A DNA stretch of 64,000 nucleotides from Icerya purchasi (taxonomy: Eukaryota > Arthropoda > Insecta > Hemiptera > Monophlebidae). Made by a program: the position numbers and the translations under genes. Shown piece by piece: positions 21,556-33,345 of the stretch. The stretch spans positions 448,931,292-448,995,291 of the forward strand of contig CM077115.1 of NCBI GenBank assembly GCA_039619475.1, read 5' to 3'. Each line of letters begins with the position of its first letter. The stretch's first letter is position 1. The notes under the pieces were generated by a model. The model had not been told where the DNA came from. It saw only the letters and a list, made by a program, of their open reading frames with translations, and did no database searches.

Positions 21556-22209
21556 ATATTGTAATATTTACGACGGTTGCTCCAATTTTTTATATTTTCG
21601 GAATTTTAAGAGTGAAGAATAGTTGTATAATCTATTTTTAGGAAAACTTAATATCACAAAATGTCCGCAAAGAAGTGTGCTTTATGCATTTAGTTTGGTT
21701 TCGGATTAAAGTGGTTTAGAAACTGAAACTGTCTAAAATTCAAATAGCCAATCGTTAGGAGGAAACAGAAATGTCTCTGTCGAGCAGTTTTTATCATATT
21801 CAAAAAGAGTAAGAAAACCTATACCATTGTCAGAGTGTTGTGTTGTGATTATTGGTTTATTTTAAAAGGAAAGAATTACAATGTTTTTTTCTCTTAAGCG
21901 ATTCAACATGTTCAATTCCGATATAATTTCATTTTATAGTATTTTATTTAACTCGCCTTGTCAAATTTTGTCTGTTATTCTGTCTCGGTTATTTATAAGA
22001 ATTTTTTTTTTTTTTGTAATGATGCGTGGAAAGGAACTTGACTGAAAATATTTGTTTTTAGTTAGTTATTGCATAAATATAAATTTTAGCAATTCCTATT
22101 AAAACATACTTTATAGGAAAATACCGGACACATTTACGAACTTAAAATCAGACTTTTTTGTTTTGAATTTAGTATTATGTAAATGTAAATTATAGTTATC
22201 TTTAACTTA

Positions 22210-22223
22210 ACATACGGAATCCT
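22210..22223 (-). repeat. Rep-alpha-like terminal motif (ACATACGGAATCCT)
   Basis: This is the reverse complement of the start of Rep-alpha (AGGATTCCGTATGT). The same motif is at 36101 in copy C, and a variant, ACATACGGAATCTT, is at 27481 and 46073. These look like right-hand ends that pair with the left ends at 1186, 25102 and 42169. Confidence 0.55.
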
Positions 22224-22261
22224 TAGCGCATGACACATTATGCTTGACCGACCTTGTTTGT

Positions 22262-22641
22262 TTAGCTCTGAATTAAAAGTTTTCATGCTATCCAAAACCA
22301 ATTCATTCGTAAGATCGTAGGAGCCTCAAGGCCGATTTCCCGACTATTCTAAAAGTAGAAACGATAATGCTACCACTAACTCTACGTAGATCGTATTTAT
22401 CCGATAAATTTGTATTAAAATATTGTCCATTGACATCCAATAATTTTTGGTACTTAAGTACCAAGGAATTTTAGATCTTTACATGTTTTCCTTGTCACGT
22501 TTCTCTATTTTGGCATCTAGTTTTCGTAAACTTCGTAAGTGTCATCAAATAACGAACAAATACTTCTTACATCGCTTTAAATTTAATAAATTAGAAGGTA
22601 AAGTTCATCTATCAGAGTCTGACGGTACCAGTGGTTATTAA
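22262..22641 (+). pseudogene. Possible decayed LINE RT tail
   Basis: Phrases such as the sequence around KYQGILDLYMFSLSRF (from 22447) and HRFKFNKLEGKVHLSESDG resemble the region after the RT domain of a LINE. With the RNase H scrap at 23014 it would form one old element. The 64-codon frame 22447-22641 recurs in copy C (36338-36532) with one change. The assignment is weak. Confidence 0.3.
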
Positions 22642-23013
22642 AATAATCGTCCCCGATGAATAATATCTTTAATAATATTCTTCAGAGTAAATTACCTAAT
22701 TATCTTTACATGTACTCTGAGTACTCAAAAAGACAAGGAGGTGGTGAGCCCTGACTAGATGTCATTAAAATGTGTCTCCTGCTTCGTTTGGCTTTAGTTT
22801 ATACAGCAGAATGTACAGTAGCAGCACGAGCTTTAATATTTACAGTAATTTTAAATAACATTAAAATATATTTTGATTTTGTCAGACTCTGAAAGCTGTT
22901 TAATGTCTCTCTCAAAAATGACATTCAATTATAAATTAAATGATATATTTTCTTCAATTAAGTCACCCATTTCATACTTGAAAACCTCTGTTTTTTCAGT
23001 CTATTTTGTATAG

Positions 23014-23205
23014 ATCCCATCCCATGTGGAGATATATGGGAACAAGGCTGAAGACAATTGTTCGAAGAATGCGGCTGACAATTGTAGGATACCACGGCAC
23101 ATTTTGTCTGGAGATTTATTAAATATAATTAAATTAATGCTTAAAGAATATTGGGAAGCTATGTGGGATAATCTATTCCTTAGTAGGCACTATAAAAACA
23201 TGTAA
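23014..23205 (+). pseudogene. Decayed LINE RNase H end
   Basis: The frame reads IPSHVEIYGNKAEDNCSKNAAD, related to the WxPSHxGIxGNExAD block of LINE RNase H. The catalytic-site Gly and Glu are changed, and a TAG replaces the usual Trp codon at 23011. It then runs LMLKEYWEAMWDN to a TAA at 23203. The same scrap is at 41462-41653 in copy C. Confidence 0.65.
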
Positions 23206-23384
23206 ACGAATATTGCCTGTTAAACCCTGTTCATATTATATAACTTGCACTTTCGATTTCCATTAACAGTTATTATTACTAAATATTCCGTGTCAATATA
23301 ATATTAACTACATCTTCAAATTACCGATTATCTATTACGCAATCTATAATTTTATAGATAATAGTAGGATACTGGTATAGTTTG

Positions 23385-24813
23385 CAGGGGCGGCTCGTCC
23401 TAGGGGGCTCAAGGGCGCGAGCCTCCCTGTGTGTTTTCAAAAAATCCATAATATTTAATTACTTCAAAAAAAAAAATCAGTGTTACGAATTTTTTATTTC
23501 AAAATAATTTTTTTTGCAAGAGTGCATTTTAAAAATAATTGCAAAATAAGCATTTTGCGCGATTTGTTAAACGAACAGCTGAAACATCCGATAACAGTTA
23601 TCAGGTTCATGCTTACTGCGCTGAAACCGTACGATCTACTCGTAGTGTAGTATACTGTCAAGGTCGTTAACAGCTGATTTTTTGATCACATGATATTAAC
23701 AACCAATAATATAGTACGTGGGCTCAGAATATTTGAGCCTCCAAGCCGCATATAAAATACACACGAAAAACGAATAAAGCCGAAGTTTCCCGAGCGTAAC
23801 TTAAAGGCGTCTGAGGGCTCTCGAAAAGTGAGCCCTCGTCAATTTTACACGTGATTATAGCCGGTTTTAACAATAGATCCGCGTCGCGCGCTGCGTCGTC
23901 CGTTTATCCGGTGAAGTGCACTCTTTTAATTTGCTGCTTTTTTTGTTCTGTTTCTATCCTTGCTTTTCTTCTTTAAATAATACATTTTGCGATCTGGATT
24001 TTGTTACTTTTGAATGCAAGAAGCACTGCTTTTTGTCGACACTTGCTTTACACGGTGATTTTTCAAACGTTCAACATTTTAGAAACTGAATTAGATAAAT
24101 TAATTGGAGAGACTAACCTTTTAAGCTAATTACTTAAACTTACGATGGAGCTTAATGAGCGATTATACAAATGACGTATAGGCGAAGATAAAACAAAAAT
24201 ATAAATACTGAATTAAAATCTTTTTTTCAAATTTGTCCGTTGTAGCAAGCTTTTTTTCAAATTCTGCTCATAGATGTGATGTACTGCAAGAAAATGTAAA
24301 TCGGAAATTACCTAGAATACACGTTGGTACTATAATATGCATACAGTGAATATTGTTTTCGAAAATCGAGAAAAATTAATAGAATATTTCGAAAAACTAG
24401 AAGAAAAATGTAATAAAAATATTACATGCAAGGAAGCTTATATAATATAGTTTACGAAGAACCTTAGAAGACCCGGATTTTATATTTTGGCTTACTTTAT
24501 TTCATAAAATTATGCCACATGTAATTTTTTTTTTTTTTTTGTGGACACGTCAACAGTAAAACCTACTCAACGCAAAGGATTGTACATTATATAAGGAAAA
24601 GATTATAAAATATTATTTAATAAATTGCAACCTAAATACAAAATGCATTCACATCTTTTTTTTAATTAAATCAGAACTTGAATGCATTAAACCAGTTTTA
24701 TTTAGTTTAAAATGTGGACAAAAAAGCAAGATAAGTTTATGTCATTACACTTTTTAAATTATTGTAATATTACATTAGAGCCCCCCAGATTTACTTGTCA
24801 CGAACCGCCACTG
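23385..24813. mobile_element. Non-autonomous hAT element, 1.43 kb, only in copy B
   Basis: The ends are CAGGGGCGGCTCGTCC and, reversed, CAGTGGCGGTTCGTGAC. The 8 bp target duplication is ATAGTTTG (23377-23384) and ATAGTTTT (24814-24821), with one mismatch. Copy C has the empty site, ATAGTTTT once, at about 41825. No transposase frame is inside. A T run lies at 24528-24540. Confidence 0.92.
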
Positions 24814-25101
24814 ATAGTTTTGGTATAAGAGACAATTGATTTACTGATGATAATTAGAAACGATATACGATGTCATCCAACAAATTTAAAGTTCATAAGT
24901 ATTAAAAATACTAGTTTCGTAAAAAGAGTACACTTTAATTATCATGCTTCTTAAAAGTCTTTTTGAAAACTTAAAATTCTACAAAAAAATCGAAATACGG
25001 TTGCATTTCCTTTCCATCATGGGCGCCCGTAAATGATGACCGTCGCCCCCTCCCACGAAAATTTGAAAGAAACCCCGGAAATTTGACCGCACCATTTTTT
25101 T

Positions 25102-27494
25102 AGGATTCCGTGCACATGTAATGTCAAAAATATCAAATAAAAAAATCAATAATTCACGAACGGCTTGACTTATAAAATTCAAATTTAGAACATACATATA
25201 TTACAATTAAAATTCTCTTTAAAACGATCTATAATTTAAAGATGACCGATTACACTGAGCAGCAGAAAACTCAAGAAACCGTCAAGAATATATAATATGG
25301 TACATAAAACGACCTAAAAAATCACTTAAAAAATCATAACTCGTCACCCGATAAACCTATAAAGCCGAAATTTAAAATATGAACTAAAATGCAGGAGTCC
25401 CTTCAAAAAATTAAAAAACTACGGTAAAAAAGTTATGTTAAGTTGCCGAAAATTCAAAAAAACGCAAAAAATTACGTGTCCCACCACTACAGCCACGAGT
25501 ATTATAGCTGAAAGTTTTGAACACGGTTAAAAATATGCGTATCCCCATACATTTCTCTAGTTCGGAACATCCAGTTTTCCAGCTTTTTTTTTTTTTTTTA
25601 TGTTCGCCATTTGTCGGGAACGAAACCGTATTTCATTTCCTTAACAAAACTTTCAAAGTAGTCGTAAAGCTCAAAAAAGCGCGAAAAATGCCGTGTTCCC
25701 TAGCGCTGCGAGTATTACAGTTCAAAATTTTAAGCACTGTTAAAAATATGGGCGTCCATGTTTATTTCTTTACTTTGGAACATCGACGTTTCAAAATTTA
25801 AAATCAAACTCTTAAGCGCCGAAAGCTCACAAATTTCAAAAATAATGGTTTTTTTTTCGGTCATGTGATATATCGATGGAAAGATCGTTATTTGTGGAGA
25901 ACGGAACCATAAGTTATTTCCTTATCGAAACTTTCTAACCTTGGTGTTCCAAACTCGAGAAATATACGTCGAAGCGCATATGTTTAACCGTGTTCAAAAT
26001 TTCTAGCTGCAATACTCGCATCGCTGGAGGGGAGGGACTGTTTGAACTTTTTGGAAACTTTAAAAGTTTCGAAATACGGTTCGGAATTATGTTTAGAGGC
26101 TCCCCTTGAGGCGAGGCATTTTTTGTATATCTTCTGGTTTTACTTGCTGACTTGGGGGAAGATATATGGCACAGACTGAAGGTAGAGCTGGCGTACGAAT
26201 TTGGACTGCTACTGATTGAATATCTCATGCTAATATTATCTGTTGAAAATTAATATCCGCACGAACGGCTAATATTACTCCCCCATGCGCACAACCAGCA
26301 AGCCCCGGATTTGATTCGAGAACTTTATAGTCTTTTAGTTTTAAATGTTGGTTTTGTTTTAAGTGGGTTTCTTGAACGCACGGAATAAACGGGTTTGTTA
26401 ATCGGTGTTATTTTTCTTTTGGCTTTATCGGAATACGAAACTGCAGCGGTTTTTAGAATTTGGTTCGGATTGTTATAATTTTCGTAAGTAGTGTTAGTAC
26501 GAGGGCTAAGAAACGGAATGGGATCGCAGGTTTCGGTTTGGTTATTTTCATTACGGCTTGTGTTAGTGTTGTTGTGAACTGTAATAAAAGGAACGGACTC
26601 AGCGCATCATTGTTTAGGCGGTACGTCCGCCTGATGAAAAACAGATTCAAATAGTATTTCGATTTGTTAAACAATTTAACCCACTATGCTAATAAACAAA
26701 TTTAAATATATGTTTAATGATGGTCTAACGTATTGAGAGAGTCGAAAGAAAAAACTGAATTGTTAAAAAATCTTCTCAGTAGAACGACAGTCTTTGTCAC
26801 ATCGCGGAAGTATATCGCCTTTTTTTGGTAAAGTAACCAGTTTGTCTCGCAGCCGAAAGAAGTTTGATCCAACAAGGTGCTAGTAACGAAATTGCCTCGA
26901 AATTCGGTTTTCAAATTAGTGACGTTTACAAAATTCGTAAACTATAATTTCGATTACCGTGTCTCCCCCTCTTGTTTACCGAGAATCCAGGACCTAATCA
27001 ACAACATACACTAACCTGCCAGCGGAGAATACCAACATTCTAGCATCCGCAGTAGAGTGATACGTAGCATTTATATTATTTCCAATTAATCATTTTTGCC
27101 TGTTTTCGTTTATTTATTTATTAAATGTCTTTAACGGTCGGCTATTCAAGAAGGATAGGTGTAGAGAATAATGAAATTATATATTTCAAAAAATCATAAA
27201 ACCTTAATATTAGTATTATTAAATCTATACCAATAATTTAAAAAAATAAATCAAAATTAAATAAATAAAAAAGGTTTTAATTCATTTTTCTTCATAACCA
27301 TTACATTGCACCTCAAATTAGTCCAAGTCTAAATTAGTATTTTGCTTAACTGTTTTAGATTATTATTAGAGAAGATCTCTGAAATTTATTAAGATATTAA
27401 ATTAAAATAATAAAATTAAAACGGCAGTTTATTCAAACAAATTTTCTTACATACTAAATAATTATAGTTATCGTTAACTTACATACGGAATCTT
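25102..27494 (+). repeat. Rep-alpha in copy B
   Basis: It begins AGGATTCCGTGCACATG and may end at 27494 with the inverted motif ACATACGGAATCTT. It carries the ACGAACGGCTTGACTTAT block, about two ~265 bp monomers (25450-25940) and then unique sequence. No coding frame. The homologous tract beyond 27494 continues to 28496, so the true element end is uncertain. Confidence 0.65.
25450..25940 (+). repeat. ~265 bp monomers, about two units, one internally deleted
   Basis: The phrases CCGTATTTCATTTCCTTAAC (25627) and AAGTTATTTCCTTATCG (25912) mark consecutive units. In B a T run at 25585 replaces about 80 bp that copy C retains (42650-42730). Confidence 0.7.
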
Positions 27495-28986
27495 CAGCGC
27501 ATGAAACTTCATGCTTGACTGAACTTTTTTTTTTATAATTTTACTTTATGAAATAGAAAAGCATAGCCTTAATTTTCAGCGTAAATAAAATTATTCACCG
27601 CAAATTTTGCATAAATTATACTTGACTGCTTATTAACGTCACCTCTACTAATTGTAATGAAATATCGACTGGTTTCATAGGTCATGCCAAAAATAGTTAT
27701 TCATATTTTTTGTTAATGGGAATATTTCATATTTTAATTTCAAATTTTCAATACTTTTTGAGCGAATATTGGACGAGTTTTAACATAAATAGGGAGTATA
27801 CTTATTACATGTAATTGTCGGAAGAACAAGCATATTGCGCAAAATTAATAAAAACTTTTATTCTTTTTCTTTCGGTTTTAAATTCAAAATTTAAAAGAAA
27901 AATCAGCATAATCCCCAATTTGGGGGTAAACAGAAAAATGATATCGCATTAAAAATAAATAAAAGCAAGAAAATGATTTATTATTATTAAAAAATAAAAA
28001 TTGTAATTTTATTAATTCTGTCAGATAACAAAAAAGTTATTAATTTTTTGATAAAATTTAAATTTAAAGTGATTAATAATACCAAATAAATATCGATGAT
28101 TCTTTTTAAACATTTTTAGATGCTTTCTGAGTATTTCAGAATTTGCGGATTTGTGGTTCCCAAAACGTTTTGCATTTAATTTACATTCTGCATACTTTTT
28201 TTTATCTTAACTGTTACTTTGAATTACTGAAAATTAAATACAAACTGACGGAAAATGCAGAATTCTATACACATGTTGGTAAATACTGTTGACGGATATA
28301 TCATATATTTCATACTATTCTTCCAGTTTTTACAAACATATTGTACAATACTCCTAATAATTCATTATTATACAATAAATAAGATAGAAACGAAAAGAAA
28401 CATGCACCATTCATATCTAGGTATTTTATATAATGGGCAACTATTGTATCATTAACACATATTAGTTCTACATTCATGATTACAGTGAACAAACATATAT
28501 ATATATAATTCTTCTGTGCGTGTGTTTGTGACTCCTAAACGGCTGGACCGATTTTGATGAAATTTTTTGTGTGTATTCAAGAGGATTCAAGAATGGTTTA
28601 GATTCACAATTCGGTCCACTACGTTAAATATGAGGGTTTTAAATAGTTGAGATGAGACCAGCGGCACAGAAATGTATACGGGACGAATAAAAAAAAAATT
28701 AATTTTTAGAAAATTATAAATAAAATGATTACCACGGTAAAAATAAACTAAACCTAAAAATTTAAATAAAACGATTACACTACGGTTATTTTATTAATTT
28801 CTGGGGTAAGTAAATACACCGCGCGTCTGTTACTTCACTTTTTGCATTATTGAAATCTTTAAACTTCCATGACATAATCTAAATATATAAGTCGCGCTCC
28901 TAGCTAGTTGCTGTATTCATTACGGAGAGTTAAAAAAAATGTGGTATTTTTTTAAATATCCTGCGACGGAATTTACTACCGGGAAT

Positions 28987-29805
28987 ATTATTTATATTCA
29001 AATTTGAAATCTTTACTCAACTACGTGTAGTTTGCTGTTGTGGTAATCAATTAATTTTAATAAAATGCTGAAGACAGGGAGGTCGGAAGAAAAGTTGTTG
29101 TTGATGTTGGAATGGCAGAGAGCGCTGCGATCGCGGTGTCGAATATTCAAAAATATTTAATTTTACTTTCAGTTTGTGCAGATTCGGTGCGGTATTGAAG
29201 TGAGTATTTTATAAAAACAGTTAAATTAAATTAACTACACAAATAAATTTGTAGGTTAGGATAATTGTTAATCAACGCACAGGTAAATTTGATAAAAAAT
29301 CATGTAAAATACTCACTTCAATACCGCACCCTATTTTTCACGTGCGTTGATTAACAATCATCCTAACCTACAAATTTATTTGTGTAGTTAATTGATTTCA
29401 TAACAATTTTTTAAACATTTTCTTTATTTTAAATTGTTACTTTTTGGTAATATTAAATAAAAAAAAATAAGAAATAAAATTATACATTATTTATATAAAA
29501 TTTATCAAATTTACACGTGCGTTGATTAACAATCATCCTAACCTACAAATTTATTTGTGTAGTTAATTGAATTTAACTGTTTTTATAAAATACTCACTTC
29601 GATACCGCACCGAATCTACAAAAAAATGAAAGTAAAATGAAATATTTTTGAATATTCGACACCGCGATCCTCTCTGCCATTTCAATATCAACAACAACTT
29701 TTCTTCCGACCTCTCTGTCTTCAGCATTTTATTAAAATTAATTGATTACCACAACAGCAAACTACACGTAGTTGAGTAAAGATTTCAAATTTGAATATAA
29801 ATAAT
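28987..29805. repeat. Inverted repeat with ~310 bp arms
   Basis: The left arm 28987-29296 and right arm 29501-29805 are near-perfect inverted copies, sharing the blocks around CTCAACTACGTGTAG, GAAGACAG.GAGGTCGGAAG, GTATTGAAGTGAGTATTTTA and AACCTACAAATTTATTTGTG. The 204-base spacer holds a partial third copy of the inner arm in right-arm orientation (about 29303-29395). A transcript through it would fold into a long hairpin. The left arm is a duplicated piece of the Helitron coding strand read backward. Confidence 0.88.
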
Positions 29806-31196
29806 GTTTTTGGTGAATTCGCAAAGACATTAATGTATACTGATGCGCCTAGATTTTTTACACGGAATAAACAATCCAAAAATTGGGAACCACGAAAACG
29901 AGGCTTTCCAGTCCCAGGATACGCCGACATATTTATGGAAATTACTTTAGGCCGATTATATACAGTCCATCCTAAGCAACGCGAATGATTTCTTCTGCGT
30001 TTGTTGTTGGTTAACGTTCCTGAACCGACATCCTTCCAATATTTGCGAAAAGTCAATGATATTTTATACGACACGTTCTTTGATGCGTGTCGTGGATTGC
30101 ATTTACTAGAAGATGATAACCATTGGGATCTCACACTTGCAGATGCAGCACTGAGTTCTTCTCCACAACAAATTCGTCAATTATTTTCTATAATATTAAA
30201 ACATGTTTCCCGTCTGAAGCATCTGCTCTGTGGAATAAATATAAAGACTCAATGAGTGAGGACATTTTGTATCGTATTAGAATTACTCACCAAAATCCCA
30301 ATATCGAATTTTCGGCCGATATATATGACGAGGCATTAATAAACATTGAGGATATTTGTATTCTTATTTCGAACATGCCGCTCATCCATTTTGGCATGCC
30401 AGCACCGAACCGCCCATCAGCATATATCATCAACAGCAATGTTCAACGTGAACAACAGTTTGATATGACCTCTTTGGCTACTTTTGTTGCTGATAAGGAG
30501 CCACTGCTTACTGCTGAACAACGAAATGTATATGATCAAATCAATTTATCACATGCAGCATAACAAGGTGGATTCTTTTTTTTTTTTTTTGATGCACCAG
30601 CTGGCACTGGTGAAACATTCTTTATCTCACTGATACTTGTGCACATTCGATCACAGAATCATGTTGCATTCGCAATTGCTTCATCGGGCATTGCAGCAAC
30701 CTTACTTGATGGTGGGCGGACTGCGCATTCAGCACTTAAATTACCTTTGAATATTCATACAAATTCCGACGCAATGTGGAACATAAAGAAGCATTCAGGC
30801 ATGGCTGAAGTTTTGAGAAAATGCGAAATTATTGTCTGGAATGAATGCACGATGGCCCACAAGCATTCACTTGAAGCTCTCGACAGGACACTGAAAGATA
30901 TCAAAAATAATAATAGGCTTTTCGGTGGTGCTCTACTGCTGCTGTCTGGTGATTTCAGACAGATATTGCTTGTCATTCCACGTGCTACATATGCGGACGA
31001 AATTAACGTATGTTTAAAAGAATCATACCTATGGCGAATTAAACTTCAAAATGATCCATTGGCATCGGCATTCTCTGAACAATTGCTAGACATTGGCAAT
31101 GGCAAAATTCAATTGCATGAAAATACACAATATATCTTAGTTCGAGAAAATTTTTGTAACATGGTGGCTACCAAAGATGATTTAATAAAAAGTTAA
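29791..31196 (+). pseudogene. Helitron PIF1-like helicase, dead
   Basis: The frames together follow a Helitron helicase. ITLGRLYTVHPKQRE and LLRLLLVNVPEPTSFQYLR lead into HWDLTLADAA, then ALWNKYKDSMSEDIL, then DAPAGTGETF (about 30590-30620) as the Walker A site. SGIAATLLDGGRTAHS, WNECTMAHK and LLSGDFRQIL follow. Defects: a TGA at about 29987, frame changes near 30210, a T run of about 14 at 30578, Walker A GKT changed to GET, and the Walker B Asp changed to Asn. It stops at about 31196 without the last helicase motifs. The intact enzyme unwinds DNA during rolling-circle transposition. Confidence 0.88.
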
Positions 31197-31199
31197 TAC

Positions 31200-31292
31200 A
31201 GATGATAACGTTTAACGGATGATACCTGAAAATACCGTAGGTGGTCTGTAAAAAGGTCTGAGTTCGCCTGCGCCCGAAAGAGGGTGACCCCA
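31200..31292 (-). repeat. Block shared with 14660-14765, opposite orientation
   Basis: On the minus strand it reads CTTTCGGGCGCAGGCGAAC, CTCAGACC, CACCTACGGTATTTTCAGG and AAACGTTATCATC. It fills the junction between the Helitron fragment and the truncated LINE. It translates as an open stretch in the LINE frame by chance. Confidence 0.75.
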
Positions 31293-32919
31293 ATCAGCTA
31301 GACCAAGGCCCGGACGAAAACCAAACATATTGCTAGGAAGGATATTCAAGTTTTCCAACCACCAAACGAGACGCCTATTGAGAATACTCTCAAAGAGCTT
31401 TCTAAGGCAGGAGGCGAGTGAGATAGGTCGAAAAGAAGAGGAGTTCTTTTTGAGAATGGGGTGACAATAAATGTGTTCCAAGAGGATGGAGTATTGCATG
31501 TATGAACAAAGGAATTAAACAACGAATTCAGGAACTGAAGAGCACTGTCAGAAAGATTTTGGAGAACAAGGTAAGGAATTCCATAGATTCCTGGTGAGGA
31601 TTTAGACGCCTTATGTAAGGCAAGTTGGAGCTCATTAATATGAAAAGGAGAGGTAAGAAAATGAGGAGAGAGAATAGGAGTAGACGATAACATCGTTTCC
31701 TCGAGGCATGGAACATAAGGAGGGGTAATTGAGTCGATAAAGATAGAAAGGTTGTCATCAGAGAGGAAGTGGTTAGAGGAATGACCGGCAGACGAAGATT
31801 TAAAAGCCCTGGCAAGACTCCAAATCCGCGAGAGAGGGGTATTTCGTGTAAAAGAAGAGCAGTACTTTCTCCATGACATTCTCTTAGCGGCTTTTATTGT
31901 AGATCTAGTTTTGGCATTAGCCCGTTTATGTGCGAGAAAGTTCTCCAAAGTGGAATTGGAGCGAAAGGTTCTGAACGTTCGAGAACTAAGGTCATAAGCA
32001 CGTTTACACTCATCGTTCCACTATAAATAGGAAGAGGATTTATGTGTAGTTTGAGAGGGAAAACGGGAAGGAGGACACGACAAAGAAAGAGCATTAGTAA
32101 TTGCTAGGATGAAAGAGTTATATTGACACTGAGAATCATGGACATCTTGTATTCTTGAGACATAGGAATCCACCACTGAGCTGAATTTAGCCCAGTCAAC
32201 CTGGGATAGATTCCACTGAGGATTAAGAGCAGGTTTGGAAACAGTAAGATAAGAGAAATCAAAAAAAGAAATAAGGATAGGGACGTGATCACTTCCAAAG
32301 GTGCCATCCAAAGTTCTCCAGCTAAGTTGCAAACTGATGGAAGAAGAACAGAAGGTGAGATCAAGAGAACTAGTAACTGAAGCGTTTCTGAAAAAAGTAG
32401 GCGAAGAATCATTAAGTAAAACTAAATTATTGTTGAGGAAAAAATCTTCTAGAATCATACCATTTCGGTTGTAATGTGAGCAGCCCCAGAGCGGCGAGCG
32501 AGCGTTCAAATCACCTCCAACGATAAAGGGATGAGGAATTGAATTAAGGAAGAGTCCCGGAGGGTATAAGACGGAGGAATGTAGACAGATATTATGTGAA
32601 GAGGATCAGAAGACTTGGAAGGTATTGAAATATGAACTATGTTCAAGGCATGGAGTGAGGAAGAAAGAGGAAGTTGAACATTGTGTTCAATAAATTTAAT
32701 GTCTTTTTTAATAAGAATTGCAGCGCCACCGTATCCATCATCCCGATCAGACCTGATCGCATAATAGTTTTTACAGGTGAAATGAGTATTCTGTTTAAGC
32801 CATGTTTCTGAAAGCAAGGCTATGTTAATCTCATTTTGACTGAGCAAAGCCTCTAAGGACCCTCTATTTGCTCTAAGGCTTCAGCAATTCCACTGTAAAA
32901 CTTTTAAATTAGAACACAT
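31293..32919 (-). pseudogene. I/R1-type LINE ORF2: endonuclease and start of RT, 3'-truncated
   Basis: ORF2 seems to start at ATG 32919 with LKVLQWNC, followed by an in-frame TGA. The apurinic-type endonuclease follows: IALLSETWLKQN, DRDDGYGGAAILIKK (32506-32847), then NARSPLWG, NGMILEDFF and SDHVPILISFFDF (32021-32509). The RT begins in 31346-31948 (SSPGIYGIPYLVLQNL) and, after a shift, RPISLASCLRKLFESILNRRL and MFGFRPG (31212-31499). The element is cut there, before the catalytic boxes. At least four frame breaks. The Ser-rich style suggests the same family as the LINE at 1914-3351, which holds the complementary 3' half. Confidence 0.85.
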
Positions 32920-32924
32920 ATTTG

Positions 32925-33345
32925 TAAGAGAAAACATAATAGCAGATGAAGCTAAAGCTCAAATTGACCAAGGCCAACCAGCTGTAATTCAAGTGCGGCA
33001 AAGAACATACAGAGGAAGTATGAGAAGGAAAAATGAAGGAATGTGCAATAGGTAAAACTAAGTTACCGAGGAAGAGCGCTAGACCCTTTGAAAGTTTAAA
33101 CCACTGAGTAAAAGTAAAAAGGTTTAGATATAAGAAGGAGATTAATTTAAAACAGTCGACTCTTAAACTCTGAGTACTCATTTTGGGAGACTTGTTAAGA
33201 GAGTGTTCTATATGAAAGAAAAGAAGTAAGAGAGAAGGGCAGAAAAAAGAGAAAGAAAAAAGAAGAAAAGGAAAGAAAAGAAAATAAAGAAAAGAAAAGA
33301 AAAGAAAAGAGAGAAAAAAAAACAAAAAAAAAAAAAACGCTAATT
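32925..33345 (-). other. LINE spacer between ORF1 and ORF2, with purine-rich tract
   Basis: Between the ORF1 and ORF2 frames. The plus strand is A/G-only over much of 33230-33335 (AAAAG-type simple repeat). I see no domain here. Confidence 0.6.

Larger units (their letters stand above)
21556..28496. repeat. Segmental duplication, copy B
   Basis: From TATTGTAATATTTACGACGG onward this matches 35448-47262 nearly base for base, once inserted transposons are ignored. Reading frames at 26453-26674, 26460-26654 and 25935-26228 are identical to those in copy C, and 22447-22641 differs by one residue. B alone carries a hAT derivative (23385-24813). It lacks about 57 bp near 25078, about 80 bp near 25580, about 45 bp near 27805 and about 400 bp near 28165 that C has. 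Its right end is replaced by a Helitron fragment at about 28497. Confidence 0.9.
28497..31199 (+). mobile_element. Helitron fragment with helicase remnant
   Basis: The left part carries the phrases CTTCTGTGCGTGTGTTTGTG and CCTAAACGGCTGGACCGATT, which I know from 5' regions of arthropod Helitrons. The right part is a broken Helitron helicase (29791-31196). The 5' TC terminus is not clean: copy B simply runs into a TATATA tract. There is no 3' CTRR end; the fragment stops at a block shared with 14660. Confidence 0.75.

Noticed and set aside
25935..26228. 97-codon minus frame identical in copies B and C
   Set aside because: Identity only reflects the recent duplication; the diverged copy A does not preserve the frame.
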